From an uncultured Treponema sp. (GTDB lineage: Bacteria; Spirochaetota; Spirochaetia; Treponematales; Treponemataceae), in the NCBI RefSeq assembly GCF_946187725.1, contig NZ_CAMHSK010000005.1, positions 62,001 to 126,000 on the forward strand: a DNA stretch of 64,000 bases. Reading direction: 5' to 3'. Position numbers and translations under genes: made by a program. Of this stretch, positions 41,350 to 49,317 are shown one piece after another (position 1 is the first letter of the stretch; every line of letters begins with the position of its first letter). A model generated the notes under the pieces. That model was not told the origin of the DNA, searched no databases, and saw only the letters and a program-made list of their open reading frames with translations.

Positions 41350-41363
41350 AGTGTAGCATAAAA
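41350..41363 (-). promoter_or_regulatory. Extended -10 motif TTTTATGCTACACT (toxin-antitoxin pair)
   Basis: The same 14-mer as before recF, but here 23 bases before the ATG with a real ribosome site between them. It shows that the motif is a promoter and not part of a coding start. Confidence 0.6.
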
Positions 41364-41376
41364 AAATTGAATTGTC

Positions 41377-41407
41377 ATAAAAAAAATCCCCACCATCAGG
41401 CAGGGAC
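41377..41407 (-). terminator. Probable terminator after dnaN
   Basis: On the minus strand a TCCC...GGGA stem with an inner GG/CC pair and a two-base internal loop is followed by eight Ts. It starts about ten bases after the dnaN stop. Confidence 0.6.
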
Positions 41408-41415
41408 TTTCTTGC

Positions 41416-42528
41416 TTATTCCGCACTCATCGGCATCAAAATATGGAAGTAATCAGCAGCAGGTTCCGGTCTGAGTGTTACGGCTCTCATCACCTCTGTG
41501 AACTCAAAAGTGATATACTCGCTGTTCATAACTTTGAGAGGCGCATCAATGTGTTTATAATTCATCGAAATAGAAATTTCTTCGCCATCATACTGACACG
41601 GAATTTCTTCTTTTGCGTCACCCAAATCTGTAGATTTTGAAGTAACAACAAGAACACCTGGAGTCAAGTTAAAAATAATTCTGCCAGTTTTATCAAGCAT
41701 GATTGAGATTCGTTTTAAAGCATCCACAAATTCAGTTTTAAGAACCTTAAATGAGTGTGCCTGATTTTCTGGAATTACACGGTTATAATTTGGATACTGA
41801 CCGTCAATCAAAGTAGCAGAGAATTCATAATTTGCAAAATTGAAGAAAATCATTTTGTCAACGATTGCGACAGAAATATTTCCTTCATCAGCAGAATGTT
41901 TTGCAACGATATTAAGAATCTTTGGATGAACAATTGCTGCAGGGAAATCAGGAACGCCGGCAAGAACTGATTTTTCTGCATAAGCAAGGCGTCGACCGTC
42001 AGTTGCAACAAGAACAAGTTTTTCTTCTTTTTTCTCAAAATAAACGCCATTCATAAAGTAACGGGTTTCATCATCGCTGACAGCAAAACTTGTTTGAGTA
42101 ATCATTGATTTTAGTTCTTTTGCTGGAACATCAAAGAACGATACTTTTTCTGCAACGGCAATTTCAGGGAACTTGTCCTGAGAAGTGCAGTTAAGCTGAA
42201 ATTTAATCTTTTTTGTTGTATGGCGAATTACTGCAGAAATAAGATTGTCTCTATCCTGCAAGAAGAATTCGATTTCTCCTTCTGGAAGGGCAGACAAAAT
42301 TCCCATGAACTTATCACAAAGAACTGTGGTTGAACCTTCTTCTTCAATATCAACAGGAATTTTTGTTTGGAAATTTACTTTAATATCAGTTGCTTTTATT
42401 GTAAGAGAATTTCCTTCTGCAATTAAAAGCACATTTGAAAGAACTGACAAAGCATTTTTTGTGGAAATGATTTCTTGCGCAATGGAAATTTCATTAATCA
42501 TTGCGTTTCTATCGAAAGTAAATTTCAT
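41416..42528 (-). CDS. dnaN: DNA polymerase III sliding clamp (beta subunit)
   Basis: A 370-residue clamp of three similar domains, beginning MKFTFDRNAMINEISIAQEIISTKNALSVLSNVLL and ending FHILMPMSAE. Motifs TDIKVNFQTKIP, LVATDGRRLAYAEKSV and LFNLTPGVLVVTSKS-like text (here IIFNLTPGVLVVTSKS) fit DnaN. ATG 42528 follows AAGGAGATATAG. The clamp holds DNA polymerase III on DNA. dnaA lies 246 bases upstream, in the same direction. Confidence 0.97.
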   Translation of the reverse strand: MKFTFDRNAMINEISIAQEIISTKNALSVLSNVLLIAEGNSLTIKATDIKVNFQTKIPVDIEEEGSTTVLCDKFMGILSALPEGEIEFFLQDRDNLISAVIRHTTKKIKFQLNCTSQDKFPEIAVAEKVSFFDVPAKELKSMITQTSFAVSDDETRYFMNGVYFEKKEEKLVLVATDGRRLAYAEKSVLAGVPDFPAAIVHPKILNIVAKHSADEGNISVAIVDKMIFFNFANYEFSATLIDGQYPNYNRVIPENQAHSFKVLKTEFVDALKRISIMLDKTGRIIFNLTPGVLVVTSKSTDLGDAKEEIPCQYDGEEISISMNYKHIDAPLKVMNSEYITFEFTEVMRAVTLRPEPAADYFHILMPMSAE

Positions 42529-42615
42529 CTATATCTCCTTCTGTAAACTTTTTTTAACATCTTTACTAAATTTTAAATTTTAAAGAATTTAGTAATAGTA
42601 ATAATAAGGGCTGTG

Positions 42616-42740
42616 AATTTGTTGATAAGTGATTTATTTTCTTGTTATAAATGAAATTAGTAATCTGAAAACTTGCTGAAATAAATCCACAAGTTTTCCA
42701 CAATTCCACAATTTTGCAAGTTTTCCACAACTTATCGACA
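42616..42740. other. DnaA-box cluster between dnaA and dnaN
   Basis: Near-consensus 9-mers: TTTTCCACA at 42694-42702 and 42721-42729, TTATCGACA at 42732-42740, and on the other strand TTATCAACA at 42620-42628, with weaker CCACA sites between. None is a perfect TTATCCACA. Likely a DnaA-binding site for regulation or a secondary origin element. The rest of this 246-base gap is AT-rich without other visible structure. Confidence 0.6.
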
Positions 42741-42774
42741 AGATTTTATCATATTATGCACATTATTTCCAATA

Positions 42775-44250
42775 TTATTTATATTCCTTTATTTGTTTTT
42801 TAAGGACTTTGATAGTATCACCAATCATAGAATCAATTTTAAGCTGATTTTCTATTTTGCTGATAGAATTCATCACGGTAGTATGATCACGCCCGCCAAA
42901 TTCATCACCAATTTCCATTAAAGAATATTCAGTTAAATTTCTTGCTAGGAAAATTGCAATATGACGCGGAACAGCTACTGTTTTTTTGCGGGTATCACTT
43001 TTTAAATCATCTACAGAAACATTATAATAGTTAGAAACAACTTTCTGGATGATTTCTATTGTAACGATACCGTTTTCTGCAGAATTAATTGAATCCGAAA
43101 GCTGCTCCTTAGCAATTTCAATGGTCAAATCCTTGTGCATAAGCTCTGCATAGCCAATCATCTTGGAAAGTGCACCTTCAAGTTCACGAACATTTGACTG
43201 GAAAGTTTGAGCAATGAGTTCCTTTACATCCTGTGGAATATCTTTACCCTGGAATTCGAGTTTTTTATCGATAATGGCAAGACGAGTCTCATAATTCGGA
43301 ACTTTCAAATCAATATTTTGTCCGCGTCCGAAACGAGTTTTAAGCCTTTCTACAATTCCGTTGATTTCTTTAAGCGGACGGTCACTTGTGAATACAATCT
43401 GACCTTTTCTATTGTAGATTTCGTCAAAAGTATAGAAAAGTTCGTCCTGAAGTTTCTCTGATTTTTCAAGGAACTGAATATCATCAAGAAGAAGAACATC
43501 AAGCTTGCGGTATTTTTTTGTGAATTTGTCGGTTGTTCTCTCTCTTAAAGAGGCAGTAAATTCATTCATCAAAGATTCAGTAGTAATGTAAGCAATTTTG
43601 AGTTTTGGATTTTGAGAATAAATATAATTTCCGATTGCAACCATTAGATGTGATTTTCCAACTCCAGACGGACCATAGAGAAGAATAGGATTGTAGTTTC
43701 TGTTTCCAGGAGATTTTGCAGCAGCTTCACAAACAGAAAAAGCATACTGACTGTTATCGCCCGGAACGAAATTATCAAAAGTAAATTCTTCAAGCAGCTG
43801 AGGATGACTTTCTACAGGATGCTGACGATTAATTGGATTCGATTGAAAGCTATTATTTTCAGTGTATTCAAAATTCTTTGACTGGGAATCATAATTTTCA
43901 TTAGAAATAGAATCTTTTTGATTGGCAGAGATAGCAGAGTTGCTTTGAATAATAGAAGAATTTATTGAAACTGGTTCAGCCGGTTTTGAAGTGAAAACAG
44001 GAGAAAGCTTTATTTTCTGACCCATGAGTTCACATATTTTGGACTGGACTTTTTCAATATTGCCTTTCTGATACATTCTGTCCCATAAAAACTTTGAAGG
44101 AACAGAGACTTTTATTTCAGAAATAGTGTCTTCAATATAATCTAATTTGAAAAAAAGTGTAAAATCATTTTCTTTGCCCACAGATTTGTACTCATCGCGG
44201 ATCTGGTTCATTGCTTCTTCAAAAACTTCTTTGTAATTCTGTTCTGACAT
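42775..44250 (-). CDS. dnaA: Chromosomal replication initiator DnaA
   Basis: A 491-residue initiator with all four domains: the N-terminal interaction domain, a variable Asn/Ser-rich linker (about 105-155), the AAA+ core with LLYGPSGVGKSHL (near residue 190-202) and LLLDDIQFLEKSE, and the C-terminal DNA-binding domain with FGGRDHTTVMNSISKIE. The start codon at 44250 has no Shine-Dalgarno; TGGAAA-17-TAAAAT ends seven bases upstream, so dnaA may be leaderless too. Self-regulation through the DnaA boxes nearby is plausible. Confidence 0.97.
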   Translation of the reverse strand: MSEQNYKEVFEEAMNQIRDEYKSVGKENDFTLFFKLDYIEDTISEIKVSVPSKFLWDRMYQKGNIEKVQSKICELMGQKIKLSPVFTSKPAEPVSINSSIIQSNSAISANQKDSISNENYDSQSKNFEYTENNSFQSNPINRQHPVESHPQLLEEFTFDNFVPGDNSQYAFSVCEAAAKSPGNRNYNPILLYGPSGVGKSHLMVAIGNYIYSQNPKLKIAYITTESLMNEFTASLRERTTDKFTKKYRKLDVLLLDDIQFLEKSEKLQDELFYTFDEIYNRKGQIVFTSDRPLKEINGIVERLKTRFGRGQNIDLKVPNYETRLAIIDKKLEFQGKDIPQDVKELIAQTFQSNVRELEGALSKMIGYAELMHKDLTIEIAKEQLSDSINSAENGIVTIEIIQKVVSNYYNVSVDDLKSDTRKKTVAVPRHIAIFLARNLTEYSLMEIGDEFGGRDHTTVMNSISKIENQLKIDSMIGDTIKVLKKQIKEYK

Positions 44251-44402
44251 AACGGATATTTTAGAATGAATAGAGAAAATTTTCCACTATAATGAATCTT
44301 AAAAATTCGAAAGACTAATACTTCTCAAATCTAACAAAAAATTATCTCTTTACATTGCCGAAAATGCACTTTTTTTGCAAATAAATATGTGAGAGGTATG
44401 AA

Positions 44403-44537
44403 ATGACCGAAAAGGAAAATTCACGACAAAATATTATAGAATGGCTTAAAGAAGCGGAACAAAAAGCTGATGAACTTTGGAAAAATTGTTCTCTTTGCTT
44501 CAACTTACAAACAACCAGAATTCAGATTAAAAAGTAA
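44403..44537 (+). CDS. Small hypothetical ORF
   Basis: A 44-residue frame (MTEKENSRQNIIEWLKEAEQ, then KADELWKNCSLCFNLQTTRIQIKK) with a GAGAGG ribosome-like site eight bases before its ATG. It is helical and charged, with one CX2C. It may be a real small protein or the start of a decayed gene; no family is recognised. Confidence 0.35.
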   Translation: MTEKENSRQNIIEWLKEAEQKADELWKNCSLCFNLQTTRIQIKK

Positions 44538-44544
44538 GCGTTAT

Positions 44545-44658
44545 AAAAAAATAACTCCTGCAAGCAAGCAGGAGCAATAAACATCGTTAGAGGGCAGCAC
44601 TCCTCTGTCACAGAATCCAAAAGGAAACGCCGCAGTGGCTATCTCTGTCGTAAACGAT
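44545..44658 (-). ncRNA. Candidate small structured RNA upstream of dnaA
   Basis: A near-perfect promoter on the minus strand points to a start at about 44658, and a strong terminator (CTCCTGC/GCAGGAG followed by TTATTTTTTT) ends it at 44545: about 114 bases. The first six bases, ATCGTT, pair with AACGAT at 44588-44583, closing one large domain before the terminator; inner parts include AGAG/CTCT next to that stem. No protein fits the region well. No known RNA class was recognised. Confidence 0.65.
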
Positions 44659-44664
44659 AATTTA

Positions 44665-44692
44665 AATATAGCAGATTTTTTGATTTTGTCAA
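44665..44692 (-). promoter_or_regulatory. Strong promoter of the dnaA-upstream small RNA
   Basis: A perfect TTGACA (44692-44687), 16 bases, TATATT (44670-44665) with TGC in front (extended -10), just after the end of the XRE gene at 44707. Confidence 0.75.
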
Positions 44693-44706
44693 TTCCGTAT
44701 ATGTTT

Positions 44707-45027
44707 TTAATATTTTTCGTTAATCGCATTTACCACCGTAAGAATTGCGTTTAAGTCATTCTGCGAAAAACGCCGCAATTTGTTCTCAATTTCTGAAATC
44801 TGCTGGTTCGATGCGTTTTGATTCGGCTCCTCGTTCATGTCGAGAAGATAGTCGAGAGAAATCCCAAGAAAACGGGCGACTTTGAGGGCAGTATCGGCAT
44901 ATGGAATACTATTTCTTTTTATTCCAAAACTTATATTAGCTGCGTCAAATCCAACTGCAACTGCAAGTTCTTTTCGTGTTTTTCCTAAAAATTTAAGTTC
45001 GCTATCAACTCTTTTCCAAAAGTTCAT
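44707..45027 (-). CDS. XRE-family helix-turn-helix regulator
   Basis: A 106-residue protein with a Cro/CI domain: VDSELKFLGKTRKELAVAVGFDAANISFGIKRNSIP, ADTALKVARFLGISLDYLLDMNEE (residues about 6-67). The tail NQQISEIENKLRRFSQNDLNAILTVVNAINEKY is helical, probably for dimer contact. CATAAT ends seven bases before ATG 45027; no ribosome site is seen. It lies between the small RNA and the lipoprotein genes. Confidence 0.83.
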   Translation of the reverse strand: MNFWKRVDSELKFLGKTRKELAVAVGFDAANISFGIKRNSIPYADTALKVARFLGISLDYLLDMNEEPNQNASNQQISEIENKLRRFSQNDLNAILTVVNAINEKY

Positions 45028-45166
45028 AATTTAAATTATGACAAAAGATATATTTCTACTTGTAAAAATTAAGTAATGATATATAATTGAATTAGAAATT
45101 AAGTAGAGTTAATTGAAATCGATTTTCAAATGACAAAACTTAAATTTAGAAAGTTAGGAGTTTTTT

Positions 45167-45529
45167 ATGAAATCAAAAAAAATATTTGCAGATATAATTG
45201 CATGTTTTATTATTCTTGTTTTTTTAAGTAGTTGTGTTACTGAAACAAGTGTTTATTTCACTTCCGATGAGAGTGCAGATGGTGCTACTCTTTATATTGA
45301 TGGCAGAACCTATGGAACAATTCCAACACAAGTTAGGTTAAGTAATGCGGTATGGGAAAATCCAGATATACTTCTAAAAAAAGAAGGTTATAGAGATTTA
45401 CATACTGATTTGAAAAAAGAAATAAAGGGTGTAAATCTTGTCTGTGGATTACTTTTATGGTGGCCGTCTCTTTTATGGGTTTATGGACCAAAACCTTTTC
45501 AGTATTATAATTTAACTCTTGATAAATAA
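45167..45529 (+). CDS. Lipoprotein with PEGA-like domain
   Basis: MKSKKIFADIIACFIILVFLSSC is a lipoprotein signal with lipobox LSSC (Cys 23). The mature part has DGATLYIDGRTYGTIPTQVRLSNAVWENPDILLKKEGYRD, the pattern of PEGA surface domains (key parts LYIDGRTYGTIPTQV and LLKKEGY), and near the end a hydrophobic GLLLWWPSLLWVYG. Membrane-anchored, function unknown. ATG 45167 follows TTAGGAG. Followed closely by another small lipoprotein gene. Confidence 0.75.
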   Translation: MKSKKIFADIIACFIILVFLSSCVTETSVYFTSDESADGATLYIDGRTYGTIPTQVRLSNAVWENPDILLKKEGYRDLHTDLKKEIKGVNLVCGLLLWWPSLLWVYGPKPFQYYNLTLDK

Positions 45530-45551
45530 AACACAGTCTTTACTGAATAAT

Positions 45552-45923
45552 ATGAATAAAAATTTTTTCTTACTTTTTATTTTATTATTCTTGGTTAGTA
45601 TTTCATGTTCTCGGTCTTATAAAATAATTGGACAATGGGAAAATGAAGAGAGAATTCTTGTATTTAATGATTATGATGAATTTAAAATAAAATATAAGAA
45701 TCCGAAACAAATAAAATCTCTTTCTGGAAAATTCCTTGTAAATAAAAATAAGGTAGTTCTTAGTTTTGAGAATTTTGAAACAGTAGATGGATTTCAAGGT
45801 TATACAGATATTACCGATTTATCAGGATATGAAGAGATTATGGAATTTTATGTTAAGGAAAATGTTTTATTTACAAAAATTACTACAACTGGAAATGAGT
45901 ATTGCTATAAATTACTCCGTTGA
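45552..45923 (+). CDS. Small lipoprotein
   Basis: A 123-residue product starting MNKNFFLLFILLFLVSISC, a lipoprotein signal with Cys 19. The mature domain (IIGQWENEERILVFNDYDEFKIKY..., ending NEYCYKLLR) reads like a small lipocalin-type or calycin beta-barrel (GQW start), but no family is certain. The frame extends to 45519, overlapping the upstream gene; ATG 45552 restores the signal peptide. No clear ribosome site. Confidence 0.65.
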   Translation: MNKNFFLLFILLFLVSISCSRSYKIIGQWENEERILVFNDYDEFKIKYKNPKQIKSLSGKFLVNKNKVVLSFENFETVDGFQGYTDITDLSGYEEIMEFYVKENVLFTKITTTGNEYCYKLLR

Positions 45924-45931
45924 GGTGATAA

Positions 45932-46174
45932 ATGCTTTATCCGATTCCAGTTACTGTTAAGCCTATCGAAGATTATCAACTTCTCGTTACATTCAAAACT
46001 GGAGAAAAACGAATTTACGATGCAAAACCTTTGATAAAAGGCGATTGGTTCGGGCAACTTAAGGACATATCAAAATTCAACACGGCAAAAATTGTTTCAA
46101 ATACAATAGAATGGGCTGATGGGCAAGACATAGCCCCAGACGAATTGTATTTTGCAAGCAAATCAATTGTTTAA
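45932..46174 (+). CDS. DUF2442-family protein
   Basis: An 80-residue protein: VTVKPIEDYQLLVTFKTGEKRIYDAKPLI, GDWFGQLKDISKFNTAKI, IEWADGQDIAPDELY. This is the DUF2442 pattern, seen in small antitoxin-like or phage-related proteins. ATG 45932 follows TTGAGGTGATAA. No toxin-like neighbour is present. A dispersed repeat begins directly after it. Confidence 0.8.
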   Translation: MLYPIPVTVKPIEDYQLLVTFKTGEKRIYDAKPLIKGDWFGQLKDISKFNTAKIVSNTIEWADGQDIAPDELYFASKSIV

Positions 46175-46180
46175 ACTACT

Positions 46181-46275
46181 GGGCTAGGGTATGGAGCCCC
46201 GAAGTAGCCGTAGGCTATGAGCGTGAGCGAAGGGCGGAACACCCGACCTGCCGACAGGCAGGTAGCCCCCAATTT
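46181..46275 (+). repeat. Dispersed GC-rich repeat, copy C
   Basis: Shares TATGGAGC-CCG-AGT, GCGGAACA-CCGACC, a hairpin (CCTGCC/GGCAGG) and a GTAGCCCCCAAT end with the copies at 23571 and 19151. It fills the gap before the gyrB promoter. Confidence 0.65.
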
Positions 46276-46313
46276 CTAATTGCTCATCCCTGATTCCTAA
46301 TTTTTCCTTATCC

Positions 46314-46342
46314 TTGTTTCTTTTTAAAAATTCTACTATAAT
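46314..46342 (+). promoter_or_regulatory. gyrB promoter
   Basis: TTGTTT (46314-46319), 17 bases, perfect TATAAT (46337-46342). The leader to ATG 46413 is about 64 bases and ends in AAGGAAATAAAA. Confidence 0.65.
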
Positions 46343-46412
46343 ATTCTTCTCTAAAAGTCTTTTCATGTCTTTTATCTAAAATCATAAATCTTTAATTTAC
46401 AAGGAAATAAAA

Positions 46413-48380
46413 ATGGCTGCTAATTATTCGGCGGGTAGTATTCAGGTTTTGAAGGGTCTTGAGGCTGTTCGCAAACGACCTGGTATGTATATTGGTTCAA
46501 CTGGTCCGAAAGGCTTGCATCATCTTGTTTATGAGACTGTAGACAACTGTATCGATGAAGCTATGGCAGGCTATTGTGATAATATCGGGGTTGCGCTTGA
46601 AAAGGACGATATTGTTCGTGTTGAAGATAACGGACGAGGAATTCCTGTTGATATTCATCCTACAGAGAAAATTTCTGCCCTGGAACTTGTTTTGACCCGT
46701 CTTCATGCGGGCGGTAAATTCGATAAAAATGCTTATAAAGTTTCAGGCGGTTTGCATGGTGTAGGTGTTTCCTGCGTAAATGCTCTTTCTGACTGGCTTG
46801 AAGCTACTGTCTGCCGTGACGGTCACATCTATCGTCAGAAGTACGAGCGCGGAATTCCTGTTACAAAAGTTGAAGTCATCGGCGACACTCAGGCTCACGG
46901 AACTACAATCCGATGGAAGGCCGACAAAACCATTTTCACTGAGACTACTACTTATGATTTTGACGTTCTTTTGCAGCGACTCAAAGAGCTTGCCTTCCTG
47001 AACAGCGGAATTGTGATTACTTTCCGGGACGAGCGACTTGAGACTCCAAAAGAAGATGTTCTCAAATATGAGGGCGGTATCGTTCATTATGTAAAGGAAA
47101 TAAACGCCAACAAAAAAAGCAAGTTCTATTATCCTGAGGAACCTATTTACATCACTGGCGAAAAGGACAACGTAATCACTGAGCTTGCTTTCCAGTACAA
47201 CGATTCTTATTCAGAAGATATTCATACTTATGTAAACGACATCAACACCCGCGATGGTGGTACTCATCTTGACGGATTCAGAACTGCTTTGCTCTGGGTC
47301 TTGAACAAGGCTCTTGACGGCAACGAAAAAATGAAAAAAAAGATGCCTGACCGTGACGGCAAATTTGAACCGGGCGAGGACAAAAAAGAAAAGCTTACTG
47401 GTGAAGATGTTCGCGCGGGATTGGCGGCCGTTCTTTCAATGAAAGTTCCTGAGCCTGAATTCGTTGGTCAGACAAAAGATAAACTTGGAAACACAGAAGT
47501 CCGAACAATCGTTGATTCTCTCGTAAAGGAAAAACTTACAATTTTCTTTGAGTTGAATCCGACCGTGCTTGAAAAAGTGCTTGAAAAGGCCGTGGGTGAG
47601 GCAGCCGCGCGAGTCGCCGCCCGAAAGGCAAAGGAAGCCACCCGCAAAAAGACCGTTGGTGCCGGTTTCCAGAAGCCAGAAAAACTTTCTGACTGTTCAA
47701 TCAAAGATAATCCAGAAATTTGCGAAGTCTACATAGTCGAGGGTGATTCGGCTGGTGGTTCTGCAAAGAAGGGCCGTGATTCAAAGACTCAGGCAATTCT
47801 TCCTTTGTGGGGAAAAATGCTCAATGTCGAAAAGGTCAGCGCAGAAAAGGTCATGGGTAACGACAAACTTGACCCTGTTATCAAGACTCTCGGAACTGGT
47901 TTTGGAAAAGATTTCAATATCGAAAAGCTCCGCTACCATAAAATCATCATCATGGCCGATGCCGATGTCGACGGAAGCCATATCCGCACGCTTTTGCTCA
48001 CATTCTTCTTCCGATATATGCCACAGTTGATTGAGCATGGCTATGTTTATCTTGCGATGCCTCCGCTCTTTAAAGTCCAGTACGGAAAGAAAGAGCCTGT
48101 TTATTGTTATTCTGATGCTGAACGCGATGCCGCCCTTGCAGAATATGATGAAGAGACCCGCAAAAAGGTTGATGTTCAGCGTTACAAAGGTCTTGGTGAA
48201 ATGGACGGAAAACAGCTTTGGGAAACGACAATGGATCCTGCTCACAGAAAAATGCGCGTCGTTACGATTCCTGATGCTGAAGCCGCTGACAAAATCTTCA
48301 CCGTTTGTATGGGTGAAGAAGTAGAGCCGCGCCGTGAATTCATTGAAAGCAATTCAAGTTACGCAAATCTGGATATTTAG
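46413..48380 (+). CDS. gyrB: DNA gyrase subunit B
   Basis: The ATPase subunit of gyrase. The GHKL ATP site is in YETVDNCIDEAMAGYC, VEDNGRGIPVDIHP and KVSGGLHGVGVSCVNALS; the TOPRIM part has VEGDSAGGSAKKGRD and MADADVDGSHIRTLLLTF; it ends with the PHRxFI-like EPRREFIESNSSYANLDI. Length 655 is normal. ATG 46413 has AAGGA upstream. Unlike the usual layout, four non-gyrase genes stand between it and gyrA. Confidence 0.97.
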   Translation: MAANYSAGSIQVLKGLEAVRKRPGMYIGSTGPKGLHHLVYETVDNCIDEAMAGYCDNIGVALEKDDIVRVEDNGRGIPVDIHPTEKISALELVLTRLHAGGKFDKNAYKVSGGLHGVGVSCVNALSDWLEATVCRDGHIYRQKYERGIPVTKVEVIGDTQAHGTTIRWKADKTIFTETTTYDFDVLLQRLKELAFLNSGIVITFRDERLETPKEDVLKYEGGIVHYVKEINANKKSKFYYPEEPIYITGEKDNVITELAFQYNDSYSEDIHTYVNDINTRDGGTHLDGFRTALLWVLNKALDGNEKMKKKMPDRDGKFEPGEDKKEKLTGEDVRAGLAAVLSMKVPEPEFVGQTKDKLGNTEVRTIVDSLVKEKLTIFFELNPTVLEKVLEKAVGEAAARVAARKAKEATRKKTVGAGFQKPEKLSDCSIKDNPEICEVYIVEGDSAGGSAKKGRDSKTQAILPLWGKMLNVEKVSAEKVMGNDKLDPVIKTLGTGFGKDFNIEKLRYHKIIIMADADVDGSHIRTLLLTFFFRYMPQLIEHGYVYLAMPPLFKVQYGKKEPVYCYSDAERDAALAEYDEETRKKVDVQRYKGLGEMDGKQLWETTMDPAHRKMRVVTIPDAEAADKIFTVCMGEEVEPRREFIESNSSYANLDI

Positions 48381-48394
48381 GTCTGGAGAGAAAA

Positions 48395-48613
48395 ATGAGT
48401 CAGACAGAAATGGATAAAAATCTTCTCGTTGTGACCGCAATTCAAGGTTATGCAGAAAATCACCATATTTCTGAATCTGAGGCATTTGATAAATTTTCAC
48501 GGCACAATATTCAAAACTTGATTCGAGACCAATATGATGCCCTGCATACTCAACCTTTGGAAGAAACCATTGATTTTGTTGAGGATGTAATGAAACGCTA
48601 TGAAGGAGAATAA
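48395..48613 (+). CDS. DUF3791-family small protein
   Basis: A 72-residue protein: LLVVTAIQGYAENHHISESEAFDKFSRHNIQNLIRDQYDALHTQPLEETIDFVEDVMKRY (key parts AIQGYAENHHIS, YDALHTQ and ETIDFVED) matches DUF3791, a small family coded beside DUF3990 genes. It starts 14 bases after gyrB with TGGAGAG upstream, so it rides on the gyrB transcript. Probably an antitoxin-like partner of the next gene, by analogy with the pair elsewhere. Confidence 0.8.
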   Translation: MSQTEMDKNLLVVTAIQGYAENHHISESEAFDKFSRHNIQNLIRDQYDALHTQPLEETIDFVEDVMKRYEGE

Positions 48614-48618
48614 GAAAA

Positions 48619-49092
48619 ATGTTTTTGTATCATGGAACTAATGCAGCTTTCTCAAAAATAGATTTTTCTCATTCAAAAGACAAGCGTGATTTCGGCAAAG
48701 GATTTTATACAACTACAATTTACGAGCAAGCCGAAAAATGGGCAAAAAACCAGTTTATTCGTTTTGGCGGAGACGGGAGATTTGTAAAGATTTTTGATTT
48801 CAATCCAACAAAAGATTTAAAAGTTTTAGAATTCAATCAAATGAATTCCGCTTGGCTTGAATTCGTAAAGAAAAATCGTACAAAGGGAGGAGCCTTTCAC
48901 GATTATGATATTGTGAAAGGTCCTGTAGCAAATGACAATACAATGCGTACAATAGCCTTGTATATTTCAGGAATTTATACAACAGAACAGGCAATACAGC
49001 AGCTTTCATTTTTTAAAGTGAATGACCAGATTTCTTTTCATACCGAAAAAGCTTTGTCTTGTCTAAAATGGAAAGAGGACAGAGAGATCTAA
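48619..49092 (+). CDS. DUF3990-family protein (ADP-ribosyltransferase-like)
   Basis: A 157-residue protein that starts MFLYHGTNAAFSKIDFSHSKDKRDFGKGFYTTTIYEQAEKWA (key parts LYHGTN and FGKGFYTTT). Histidine-Gly-Thr and the GKGFY-TT segment are the NAD-binding marks shared by DUF3990 and ADP-ribosyltransferase-fold proteins. Likely the toxin or effector of a small two- or three-gene cassette with DUF3791-type partners on both sides. The following gene begins on the base after its stop codon. Confidence 0.78.
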   Translation: MFLYHGTNAAFSKIDFSHSKDKRDFGKGFYTTTIYEQAEKWAKNQFIRFGGDGRFVKIFDFNPTKDLKVLEFNQMNSAWLEFVKKNRTKGGAFHDYDIVKGPVANDNTMRTIALYISGIYTTEQAIQQLSFFKVNDQISFHTEKALSCLKWKEDREI

Positions 49093-49311
49093 ATGCCACA
49101 TTATATTTGGAACAATCAAGATATAACATTAGATATTCTCATGAAGATTGAACAGGTTGTCCGTATTTTGTCAGAAAAACTGAAAAAACCTTTTGACGAG
49201 CAGTTGAAGGATTTCTATAAATCAAGAACCTTCCGGGCTTTGAAAAATACGCAGTCAGAAATGTGGGCGGAAAGTGCGGAATTCATCGCGGATGAATTTG
49301 AGAGGGAGTAG
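49093..49311 (+). CDS. Small partner protein, DUF3791-like
   Basis: A 72-residue helical protein (LMKIEQVVRILSEKLKKPFDEQLKDFYKSRTFRALKNTQSEMWAESAEFIADEFERE; key parts VVRILSEKL, DFYKSRTFRAL and MWAESAEFI). It resembles small helical proteins coded next to DUF3990 genes, but I am not certain of the family. No gap separates it from the DUF3990 gene, and the next gene starts seven bases later. Confidence 0.55.
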   Translation: MPHYIWNNQDITLDILMKIEQVVRILSEKLKKPFDEQLKDFYKSRTFRALKNTQSEMWAESAEFIADEFERE

Positions 49312-49317
49312 TAAGAT

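Noticed and set aside
44545-44658. Cobalamin riboswitch, suggested by GCCACTG in the small RNA
   Set aside because: Only that heptamer matches; the B12 box and the other conserved segments are absent, and a terminator-ended free RNA fits better.
44541-44729. A 62-codon minus-strand frame upstream of dnaA
   Set aside because: It runs through a promoter, the presumed small RNA and its terminator, and has no ribosome site.
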